5,893 bases of DNA from Microcoleus asticus IPMA8. Lineage in GTDB: Bacteria; Cyanobacteriota; Cyanobacteriia; Cyanobacteriales; Microcoleaceae. The notes under the pieces were generated by a model, which was given only the letters and a program-made list of their open reading frames with translations, was not told where the DNA came from and did not search any database. The DNA is taken from positions 1 through 5,893 of the forward strand of contig NZ_SRRZ01000217.1 of the NCBI RefSeq assembly GCF_013179805.1, written 5' to 3'. This document shows, in pieces, positions 1-5,842 of this stretch (positions are counted from its first letter, which is position 1; every line of letters starts with the position of its first letter). The position numbers and the translations under genes are program-made.

Positions 1-56
1 TTTTCGATAGTGGTAAACATATTTAATTATGGACTAATGAGGGGCATGGTCTTTCA

Positions 57-150
57 GAGTATTTGTACTCATCGCATAAGTGTTATGCTCCTGGTGGTAG
101 TGAGGAATTTAGTCCTCAAAGTTGTGGCAAATAAGGACTCTTCGTCCTTA
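57..150. repeat. Cluster of four short hairpins downstream of the protease gene
   Basis: Positions 1-150 hold no convincing gene. Four perfect small inverted repeats follow one another: GAGTA/TACTC (57-61 and 66-70, loop TTTG), GCATAA/TTATGC (74-79 and 83-88, loop GTG), GAGGA/TCCTC (102-106 and 113-117) and TAAGGAC/GTCCTTA (132-138 and 144-150, loop TCTTC). The last two share a GGA...TCC core and resemble palindromic intergenic repeats familiar from filamentous cyanobacteria; that likeness is from memory. A structured small RNA is possible, but no promoter was identified. Confidence 0.5.
132..150 (-). terminator. Possible weak terminator of the CPBP protease gene
   Basis: Read on the minus strand, a 7-bp stem with a 5-nt loop begins immediately after the TAG stop (151-153) and is followed by TTTG rather than a long T run. 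Its position suits transcript termination or 3'-end protection of the protease mRNA. The stem is AT-rich and the T tract is poor, so this may simply be one of the intergenic palindromes. Confidence 0.3.
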
Positions 151-981
151 CTAGAAACCTTTGGAATGTTCAGATATTTTTCGCATTCCCAAGGCCAAGA
201 CACTCAAAAACAACAGCCCGATCGCCCCAGCTAGCGGATTGCCGTTAACTCCTGTCACCCACTCGGGAACAGATGCCGAATATCGCACTAACTGCCCGAT
301 GTTGATCGTGTAATATCCCCAGACTAAACCTGCATGAAGCCCGATCGACAAACCGAGGCGATTTTGGCGCGATCTTTTTCCCCAAACCAGAATCAAACCC
401 AGCAACAACAACCCTGGAAACTGCGGCCAACTCCCCAGCATTGCCGCGACAGGTTTGATAAAATGAGATAGGGCAAACACCAGGCTATTCGCCCACAGAG
501 ATATTCTATAATTGTAATCCCGCTGCAACTCGTCCAGCAACCAACCCCGGAATACCAACTCCTCCGCAAAACCGACTCCAAGGGCGCTTAACAGCCCTTC
601 TGCGATGATTCTCGGCAAATTATCAGAATTTTGCCACGCGACTAAGCCGAACAGCCCTTGCACCACAAATAAGCTGAAAGTGAGCAAAAGCCCGATCGCC
701 AATCCGATTAAAAGCTCAAAACCGTTTTTTCGCGTATTGATTAACCCGTAACTCTTGAGTAATTGGGTTTGTCCGTAAACCTGTTTTCCCCAGCGCGGCA
801 CTAGGAACAGAAACTCAGCAAACAACAATCCCATTGTCAGAATAGTTGCTAGGTTACTATCTTTAACTAAGAGATAAATTGGTGCTGCTAGCGGCAGCCA
901 AATTGCTAGCAAAATTAATAGGAAAATTATCACACGTAAAGGAAATGGATAACGGGCTATTATTTGGAGGCGGTTAATCAT
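151..981 (-). CDS. CPBP family intramembrane glutamic endopeptidase
   Basis: This 276-residue protein is mostly hydrophobic, with candidate membrane segments near residues 16-38, 44-62, 90-114, 128-140, 162-175, 189-200 and 248-266, so it should sit in the plasma or thylakoid membrane. It carries the CPBP (CAAX protease and bacteriocin-processing, formerly Abi) signature: the glutamate pair E140-E141 with R145 in EELVFRGWL, then H173 in VFALSHF, then H216 in GLHAGLVW. In characterised relatives the glutamates and histidines form the active site for cleavage inside or near the membrane. Cyanobacteria carry many such paralogues, and the substrate cannot be read from sequence. The ATG at 981 gives a short basic N terminus before the first membrane segment; no strong ribosome site precedes it. 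A lone -10-like TATGAT lies upstream (1011-1006, minus strand). It is transcribed away from the GTPase gene and has no evident tie to RNA repair. Confidence 0.87.
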   Translation of the reverse strand: MINRLQIIARYPFPLRVIIFLLILLAIWLPLAAPIYLLVKDSNLATILTMGLLFAEFLFLVPRWGKQVYGQTQLLKSYGLINTRKNGFELLIGLAIGLLLTFSLFVVQGLFGLVAWQNSDNLPRIIAEGLLSALGVGFAEELVFRGWLLDELQRDYNYRISLWANSLVFALSHFIKPVAAMLGSWPQFPGLLLLGLILVWGKRSRQNRLGLSIGLHAGLVWGYYTINIGQLVRYSASVPEWVTGVNGNPLAGAIGLLFLSVLALGMRKISEHSKGF

Positions 982-1014
982 TGTTGTAAATTAAAAAGGT
1001 TTTACATCATATCT

Positions 1015-1076
1015 GTAGGGACACAGCAATGCTGTGTCCTTACCAGGATTAGGACACAGCATTGCTGTGTCCCTAC
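1015..1076. repeat. Perfect 26-bp inverted repeat made of nested palindromes
   Basis: The left arm (1015-1040) and right arm (1051-1076) are exact reverse complements separated by 10 nt. Each arm is also internally palindromic: GGACACAGC and GCTGTGTCC flank AAT in the left arm and ATT in the right, so the region can fold as one long hairpin or two shorter ones. A related direct copy is visible too, since GTGTCCTTACCAGGATT is echoed as GTGTCCCTACCCGGATT just after the right arm. The GTAGGGACACAGC...CCCTAC form resembles small dispersed palindromic repeats (MITE or REP type) of filamentous cyanobacteria. It separates two divergent genes and could form a transcript hairpin in either leader, but no T run supports a classical terminator. 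Confidence 0.8.
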
Positions 1077-1110
1077 CCGGATTCTAAACACGCCCTTGCC
1101 GTACCCCTAA

Positions 1111-1139
1111 TGTACAAAGCAGACGGAAAAAGCTAGAAT
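1111..1139 (+). promoter_or_regulatory. Candidate sigma70-type promoter for the GTPase gene (upstream option)
   Basis: TGTACA (1111-1116) and TAGAAT (1134-1139) are separated by 17 nt. They match the consensus at four and five of six positions. Initiation near 1146 would leave a leader of about 48 nt before the ATG at 1194. It competes with the second candidate just downstream. Confidence 0.35.
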
Positions 1140-1152
1140 GGCATCATATCGG

Positions 1153-1182
1153 TTGAAACTTTAAGTGAAGCAAAGCTATAAC
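1153..1182 (+). promoter_or_regulatory. Candidate sigma70-type promoter for the GTPase gene (proximal option)
   Basis: TTGAAA (1153-1158) and TATAAC (1177-1182) are separated by 18 nt and each matches the consensus at five of six positions. Transcription would begin only a few bases before the ATG at 1194, giving an almost leaderless mRNA. That fits the lack of a clear Shine-Dalgarno sequence, but it also makes the upstream option worth keeping. Confidence 0.35.
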
Positions 1183-1193
1183 ATCAGGTAACA

Positions 1194-2645
1194 ATGACTG
1201 AAGCCTCGGATTTTTCAAATGTCGATCGCGAATTAGATGACACAATTTTAAGCTTCGCAGACATTCAGGCAGAACTCAACCTGCGCCACGCTAAAGATGC
1301 TCTGCGAGATATAGTAGAAAATCTCGACTTGACAGTTCAAGAGCGAACTGGACTAGAACCGGAAATTGGCGGCTTGGAGAAAATGCTCGACAAGCTAGAG
1401 CGCGCTTGCGTGCAAATAGCTGTGTTTGGGATGGTGGGAAGGGGAAAATCTTCGGTTTTGAACGCGCTGCTAGGTCAAAATGTGTTTGAAACTGGCCCGA
1501 CTCACGGGGTGACTCGCACGACGACTATTGGTCAGTGGGATGTCGGAGAGGGAATTGATGAGAATTTGCCCGATCGACTTTCGCCAGTTATTTACCGTTT
1601 GTCGCAAGTTGAATTAGTAGATACTCCGGGAATAGATGAAGTTGACGGCGAAACTCGCGAACTTTTAGCCCGCCGCGTTGCTCAACAAGCAGATTTGATT
1701 TTGTTTGTTGTGGCTGGCGACATTACGAAGGTGGAATACGCAGCGCTTTCGCAGTTGCGGGAAGCCGGAAAACCGATGTTATTAGTGTTTAATAAAATTG
1801 ACCAGTATCCCGATGCAGACAGGCTGGCAATTTATCATAAAATTCGAGACGACCGCGTGAGAGAATTGTTGTCTCCCGATGAAATTGTGATGGCGGCGGC
1901 TTCGCCTTTGACGGCGAGGGCGGTGCGCCGTCCCGACGGAAGTATGGGCGTGCAAATGACTCGCAGTTTGCCACAAGTGCACGATTTAAAATTAAAGATT
2001 TTGGAGATTTTAGACCGGGAAGGCAAATCTTTGGTCGCGCTGAATACGATGCTCTGTGCGGGGGATATTAACGAGCAGTTGGTGCAGCGAAAAATGGAAA
2101 TTCGAGATGAGGCGGCTAATCGAATTATCTGGAATGCGGTAATGACGAAATCGGTGGCGATCGCACTTAATCCAATTACTGTAGTTGATATTCTTAGCGG
2201 TGCGGTAATAGATGTGGTGATGATATTAACTTTATCTAAAGTTTACGGCATTGCGATGACGGAAGCGGGCGCGGTGGAATTGCTGCAAAAGATTGCGATT
2301 AGTATGGGGGGAATTACTGCGGGCGAATTGTTGGCTAATTTTGGTTTGAGCTCGTTGAAAGGATTGTTGGGTTTGGCAACGCCGGCGACGGGGGGTTTGG
2401 CTTTAGGGCCTTATTTATCGGTGGCGGTGACGCAAGCTGCGATCGCGGGGGTTTCTTCCTACGGTATCGGTCAAGTTACTAAGGCTTATTTGGCTAATGG
2501 TGCTTCTTGGGGAGATGATGGGCCAAAGGCTGTGGTGAGCAAGATTTTGTCTTCTTTGGATGAGGATTCTATTTTAAATCGGATTAAGGAGGAGTTGCGG
2601 GCTAAGTTGGATTTGGGAAGTGTGGAAAAACAGAAATTTGAGTGA
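1194..2645 (+). CDS. Era/dynamin-like GTPase with C-terminal DUF697-like hydrophobic domain
   Basis: This 483-residue protein has an N-terminal helical region (about 1-72), a G domain (about 73-265) and a hydrophobic, helical C-terminal region. Visible G motifs are the P-loop GMVGRGKS (79-86), a switch-I threonine in GVTRT (T107), DTPG (143-146) and NKID (200-203); MAAASP lies where the weaker G5 element would be. All nucleotide-binding residues are present, so GTP binding and hydrolysis are expected. The region at about 310-460 contains ALNPITVVDILSGAVIDVV and long apolar helices, resembling the DUF697 (YcjF-like) domain of membrane-associated GTPases. Membrane association or oligomerisation is inferred from this. 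The gene is divergent from the protease and lies 190 bp upstream of hen1 in the same direction. A repeat-rich gap makes a shared operon uncertain. The cellular role is unknown. Confidence 0.85.
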   Translation: MTEASDFSNVDRELDDTILSFADIQAELNLRHAKDALRDIVENLDLTVQERTGLEPEIGGLEKMLDKLERACVQIAVFGMVGRGKSSVLNALLGQNVFETGPTHGVTRTTTIGQWDVGEGIDENLPDRLSPVIYRLSQVELVDTPGIDEVDGETRELLARRVAQQADLILFVVAGDITKVEYAALSQLREAGKPMLLVFNKIDQYPDADRLAIYHKIRDDRVRELLSPDEIVMAAASPLTARAVRRPDGSMGVQMTRSLPQVHDLKLKILEILDREGKSLVALNTMLCAGDINEQLVQRKMEIRDEAANRIIWNAVMTKSVAIALNPITVVDILSGAVIDVVMILTLSKVYGIAMTEAGAVELLQKIAISMGGITAGELLANFGLSSLKGLLGLATPATGGLALGPYLSVAVTQAAIAGVSSYGIGQVTKAYLANGASWGDDGPKAVVSKILSSLDEDSILNRIKEELRAKLDLGSVEKQKFE

Positions 2646-2661
2646 AAAGAAGGAAGTCAGG

Positions 2662-2690
2662 ACACGGATTTTGGCACGGATACACAGATT
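2662..2690. repeat. Degenerate direct repeats of an ACACGGATT motif
   Basis: Three related copies, ACACGGATT (2662-2670), GCACGGATA (2674-2682) and ACACAGATT (2682-2690), follow the GTPase stop codon. Spacing is irregular. They look like a decayed intergenic repeat; no regulatory role can be supported. Confidence 0.4.
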
Positions 2691-2709
2691 AATTATCGAC
2701 AGTGAGTAG

Positions 2710-2730
2710 TTATTTGTTATTTGTTATTTG
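2710..2730. repeat. Three tandem TTATTTG heptamers
   Basis: TTATTTG occurs three times without gaps. The period of seven equals that of the GC-rich array 13 bp downstream, so two unrelated heptanucleotide arrays sit side by side. Such short tandemly repeated repetitive (STRR) sequences are common between genes in filamentous cyanobacteria. Confidence 0.8.
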
Positions 2731-2731
2731 T

Positions 2732-2736
2732 GAGGA
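2732..2736 (+). promoter_or_regulatory. Shine-Dalgarno-like GAGGA ahead of the heptad-repeat ORF
   Basis: GAGGA lies 7 nt before the ATG at 2744, an ideal ribosome-binding distance. The annotated hen1 start at 2836 has no comparable site. If functional, it would load ribosomes onto the repeat-encoded leader ORF rather than directly onto hen1. Confidence 0.35.
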
Positions 2737-2743
2737 ACTACCA

Positions 2744-2822
2744 ATGCCCGATGCCCGATGCCCGATGCCCGATGCCCTGCGCGGGCCGATGCCCGATGCC
2801 CGATGCCCGATGCCCGATGCCC
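2744..2822. repeat. Heptanucleotide ATGCCCG array in two mirrored-length blocks
   Basis: Five ATGCCC(G) units occupy 2744-2777 and another five occupy 2789-2822. The two 34-bp blocks are identical and flank an 11-nt interruption, TGCGCGGGCCG. The last unit of each block lacks its final G. GCCC (2774-2777) and GGGC (2783-2786) can pair across the loop TGCGC. This is an STRR-type array; because seven is not a multiple of three, gain or loss of one unit shifts every reading frame that crosses it. Confidence 0.92.
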
Positions 2823-2845
2823 AATTCCTAATATTATGTTATTAA
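2744..2845 (+). CDS. Possible 33-residue repeat-encoded leader ORF overlapping the hen1 start
   Basis: The ATG at 2744, 7 nt after GAGGA, opens a 33-codon frame of MPDARCP-type repeats (the heptamer read in three frames in turn) ending in QFLILCY. Its TAA (2843-2845) lies just inside hen1, which starts at 2836 in another frame, so the two overlap by 10 nt in the arrangement typical of translational coupling. No known protein is recognised and the peptide may be purely a by-product of the repeat. What can be said is that the frame, the ribosome site and the overlap are present. Confidence 0.25.
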   Translation: MPDARCPMPDALRGPMPDARCPMPDAQFLILCY

Positions 2846-4230
2846 CCATCTCTACAACTCGCGTCCCTGCTACAGATTTGGGCTATTTGCTGCACAAACA
2901 TCCCGATCGCCATCAATCCTTTCCGATGACTTTCGGGCAAGCCAGCGTGTTTTATCCAGAGGCAAATGCAGAAAGGTGTACGGCGGCTTTACTGTTAGAT
3001 GTCGATCCGGTAGGTTTGGTGCGGGGCAAGTCGAAATCGGGCGATCGCCCCCTCGACCAATACGTGAACGATCGCCCCTACGTTGCCTCTTCGTTTCTGT
3101 CTGTCGCCCTCGCCAAAGTCTTTAGTACAGCTCTATCCGGTCGCTGCAAAGACCGCCCAGAGCTCGCAGAAACAGCTATTCCTTTGACAGTTAATCTGTC
3201 GGTTTTGCCCTGTCGCGGTGGCGAGAAATTCCTGCGGCAAATGTTTGAGCCGCTTGGGTATCAAGTCGCAGCAAAACCCCTGATTCTTGACGAGCAATTT
3301 CCCGAGTGGGGCGCGAGTCCTTACTTTTTTGTGGAACTGCAAAATACAGTTCGTTTGGCGGATTTGTTAAGCCATCTTTACGTGCTAATTCCCGTGTTGG
3401 ATGACGACAAACATTATTGGGTGGGCGATGATGAAATCGAGAAGTTATTGCATCACGGTGAAGGTTGGTTGAACGCGCATCCCGCCCGCGAACAAATTGC
3501 CAACCGCTATCTGAAACGCCAGCGCCGTCTGACGCGAATTGCTGTGGCACAGTTAGCAGAAGAAGCTCATATCGACCCTGAGGATCTCGAAGTTTCTCAT
3601 CAGCAAGAAGAGGAAGTTTTAGAACAGCGAATTAGCTTGAATCAAGAGCGTTTGGAAGCTGTGACGGAGGTTTTAAAGCAAAGCGGTGCTAAGCGAGTGG
3701 TAGATTTGGGCTGCGGTGAGGGAAAACTGCTGAAACTGCTTTTGAAAGAAAGCTCGATCGAACAAATTACAGGCGTCGATGTGTCCTTTCGGGCTTTGGA
3801 AATTGCCAGGGAACGTTTGCAAATCGATCGATTGTCTCCCGCACAGCAATCTCGCATTCAACTAATTCAAAGTTCGCTGATTTATCGGGACACCCGCTTG
3901 ACTGGTTTTGATGCGGCGACGGTAATTGAAGTGATCGAACATCTGGATTTAGAACGGTTAGCTGCTTTTGAGCGGGTTTTGTTTGAATTTATCCGACCGA
4001 AAAGTGCGATCGTCACAACTCCAAATATTGAATATAATGTTCGGTTTGAAAACTTACCGGCGGGCAAATTTCGCCACCGGGATCACCGCTTTGAGTGGAC
4101 AAGGGCCGAATTTCAAGCTTGGGCGAATGGGGTTGCCGAACGCTTTGGCTGTGGGGTTGAGTTTCGTTGTGTGGGAACTGAAGATTTAGAAGTAGGTTCG
4201 CCTACGCAAATGGCAATATTCGAGATGTAA
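2836..4230 (+). CDS. hen1: Hen1, RNA 3'-terminal ribose 2'-O-methyltransferase (bacterial RNA repair)
   Basis: Bacterial Hen1 methylates the 2'-OH of the 3'-terminal nucleotide at an RNA break, using S-adenosylmethionine, so that the repaired junction resists cleavage again. The protein from 2836 has 464 residues, about the family length. An N-terminal domain (about 1-240) is the part known to activate the Pnkp ligase. The C-terminal methyltransferase shows the SAM motif VVDLGCGEG (288-296) and the acidic D315 in GVDVS. The Mn-binding set EVIEH (E365, E368, H369) and H417 in HRDHRFEW correspond within one position to E366, E369, H370 and H418 of the Clostridium thermocellum enzyme. An in-frame ATG at 2758 would add 26 residues translated from the heptamer repeat; I reject it in favour of MLLTIS. 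No clear ribosome site precedes 2836. Pnkp follows 82 bp downstream, the usual partner. Confidence 0.95.
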   Translation: MLLTISTTRVPATDLGYLLHKHPDRHQSFPMTFGQASVFYPEANAERCTAALLLDVDPVGLVRGKSKSGDRPLDQYVNDRPYVASSFLSVALAKVFSTALSGRCKDRPELAETAIPLTVNLSVLPCRGGEKFLRQMFEPLGYQVAAKPLILDEQFPEWGASPYFFVELQNTVRLADLLSHLYVLIPVLDDDKHYWVGDDEIEKLLHHGEGWLNAHPAREQIANRYLKRQRRLTRIAVAQLAEEAHIDPEDLEVSHQQEEEVLEQRISLNQERLEAVTEVLKQSGAKRVVDLGCGEGKLLKLLLKESSIEQITGVDVSFRALEIARERLQIDRLSPAQQSRIQLIQSSLIYRDTRLTGFDAATVIEVIEHLDLERLAAFERVLFEFIRPKSAIVTTPNIEYNVRFENLPAGKFRHRDHRFEWTRAEFQAWANGVAERFGCGVEFRCVGTEDLEVGSPTQMAIFEM

Positions 4231-4248
4231 AATCTATTAACTGGTTTA

Positions 4249-4279
4249 ACTGGTTACCAGGCAGAGCCTGGTAACCAGT
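4249..4279. repeat. 14-bp-arm hairpin between hen1 and pnkp
   Basis: ACTGGTTACCAGGC (4249-4262) and GCCTGGTAACCAGT (4266-4279) are perfect complements around the loop AGA. A partial extra copy, AACTGGTTT, precedes it. The stem is strong enough to pause or attenuate transcription, but no T run follows, so full termination is doubtful. The sequence resembles dispersed CTGGTTACCAGGC palindromes seen in related genomes, from memory. Lying 18 nt after the hen1 stop, it might stabilise the hen1 3' end and lower pnkp expression relative to hen1. Confidence 0.8.
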
Positions 4280-4312
4280 AAACGAGTAAAAATCTATATT
4301 ATTAAATAAACA

Positions 4313-5842
4313 ATGAAAATTACTTTTCCAGAACTATCCCTAGTCGTTCTCATCGGTGCATCCGGTTCCGGCAAATCCACCTTTGCGCGGCAGCATTTCC
4401 TACCTACAGAAATCATTTCATCGGATTACTGCCGCGGTCTGGTTTCCGACGACGAAAACAATCAAGCGGCCACCGCTGATGCTTTTGAAGTATTGCATTT
4501 AATCGCTGCTAAACGTCTGGGTGCAGGTAAGCTAACTGTGATTGATGCCACCAACGTTCAGCCGGAAAGCCGCAAACCTTTGTTGGAATTAGCCCGAAAA
4601 TACCATTGCTTTTTGGTTGCTATTGTGCTAGATTTACCAGAAAAATTGTGTGGCGATCGCAACCAACAGCGTCCCGATCGCAATTTCGGAAATCATGTAA
4701 TTCGCCGCCACGTTCAGAATTTAAAGCGATCGCTCAAATCTCTAGATAGGGAAGGATTTCGGTACGTTTACGTCCTCCGTTCCCCAGAGGAAATCGACGC
4801 GGTGGAAGTCGAGAGACAACCTTTGTGGAACAATCGCAAAGGCGACAGCGGCCCTTTTGACATTATCGGCGACGTTCACGGATGCTGCGACGAATTGGAA
4901 CAATTGCTGCAACAGTTGGGCTATCAAATTATCGAAAAATCCAGCGAATCCGATTTGGGGAATTTTCCCACCTACGCGCACCCGGAAGGGCGTAAAGCCG
5001 TGTTTTTGGGCGATTTGGTCGATCGGGGCCCGCGCATTCTCGACACCCTCAAACTCGTGCGAAACATGGTACTCGCAGAAACAGCTTTGTGCGTACCTGG
5101 AAACCACGACATCAAACTGCTGCGAAAACTAAACGGCAAAAATGTCAAAATCAACCACGGACTCGAACAAACCTTAGCAGAAATTGCCGCTTTACCGGAT
5201 GAATTGCGCGAATCAGCAGTACGAGAAATTCGCCAATTTTTAGATAGTTTGATTGGGCATTACGTCCTCGATGGCGGAAAATTAGTCGTCGCCCACGCCG
5301 GGATGAAAGCTGAATTTCAGGGACGCGCATCGGGCCGCATTCGAGATTTCGCCTTGTACGGAGAAACAACTGGCGAAATCGATGAATTCGGCTTGCCCGT
5401 CCGCTACAATTGGGCCGCCGAATATCGAGGTCAGGCAGCGGTTGTTTACGGACACACCCCCGTTCCAGAAACAGAATGGTTGAACAATACTGTTGATATT
5501 GACACGGGCTGCGTTTTCGGAGGCAAACTAACAGCTTTGCGGTATCCCGAAAGAGAATTTGTCAGCGTTCCTGCTGCTAGAATTTACTGCGAACCTGCTA
5601 AGCCGATCGCCTTTCAATACGGCCAAACTCCACTTAACAATAGAGACATGAATTCACCCGTTATCAATAGCGGTTTGGCGACAGGGAATCTCACCGCCCA
5701 ACAGCAGTTTGATGACGTACTAGACATTAGCGACGTACTCGGAAAACGCATTATTTCAACTCGCCTGCAACGTAACATTACGATTAAAGAAGAAAATGCG
5801 ATCGGCTCTCCGGAACTTACGGTGATATTTTTATCTAATTAG
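4313..5842 (+). CDS. pnkp: Polynucleotide kinase-phosphatase Pnkp lacking the ligase domain (truncated)
   Basis: Full-length bacterial Pnkp (about 850-870 residues) heals and seals broken RNA with kinase, phosphatase and ligase modules. This 509-residue protein has the first two. The kinase (about 1-170) shows the P-loop GASGSGKST (15-23), D38, and R116 and R120 in DRNQQRPDR. The calcineurin-like 2',3'-phosphatase (about 180-425) shows D187 and H189 in GDVHG, D234 and R238 in GDLVDRGP, N264 and H265 in GNHD, H328 in VAHAG and H381 in YGHTP. These match the C. thermocellum active sites at the same or nearly the same positions. The linker reaches GKRIISTRL and NITIKEENAI (ending at I497), which opens the ligase region, then a non-family tail GSPELTVIFLSN ends at TAG. 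The adenylation lysine, expected some tens of residues further on, is missing. The ATG at 4313 places the P-loop where relatives have it. End healing should work; sealing should not. Confidence 0.93.
   Translation: MKITFPELSLVVLIGASGSGKSTFARQHFLPTEIISSDYCRGLVSDDENNQAATADAFEVLHLIAAKRLGAGKLTVIDATNVQPESRKPLLELARKYHCFLVAIVLDLPEKLCGDRNQQRPDRNFGNHVIRRHVQNLKRSLKSLDREGFRYVYVLRSPEEIDAVEVERQPLWNNRKGDSGPFDIIGDVHGCCDELEQLLQQLGYQIIEKSSESDLGNFPTYAHPEGRKAVFLGDLVDRGPRILDTLKLVRNMVLAETALCVPGNHDIKLLRKLNGKNVKINHGLEQTLAEIAALPDELRESAVREIRQFLDSLIGHYVLDGGKLVVAHAGMKAEFQGRASGRIRDFALYGETTGEIDEFGLPVRYNWAAEYRGQAAVVYGHTPVPETEWLNNTVDIDTGCVFGGKLTALRYPEREFVSVPAARIYCEPAKPIAFQYGQTPLNNRDMNSPVINSGLATGNLTAQQQFDDVLDISDVLGKRIISTRLQRNITIKEENAIGSPELTVIFLSN

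Noticed and set aside
10..234. 74-codon plus-strand frame at the left edge
   Set aside because: It overlaps the 3' end of the protease gene, crosses the hairpin cluster and has no recognisable motif or ribosome site.
1015..1076. Intrinsic terminator or riboswitch
   Set aside because: Neither arm is followed by a T run, and it lies upstream of both divergent genes. The nested palindromes fit a dispersed repeat better than an aptamer.
2744..2822. CRISPR array
   Set aside because: The units are 7 bp and contiguous, with no spacers of 30-40 bp and no cas genes nearby. It is a simple tandem repeat.
2758..2835. In-frame N-terminal extension of Hen1 starting at 2758
   Set aside because: The 26 extra residues are a direct translation of the ATGCCCG array and have no place in the family. 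The ATG at 2836 gives 464 residues, and the catalytic residues then fall within one position of those in the characterised enzyme.
3191..3550. 119-codon minus-strand frame inside hen1
   Set aside because: It is antisense to the well-supported hen1 coding sequence and encodes no family-like pattern.
4742..5107. 121-codon minus-strand frame inside pnkp
   Set aside because: It lies opposite conserved kinase-phosphatase coding sequence, including the GDVHG and GDLVDRGP motifs, and is explained by that.
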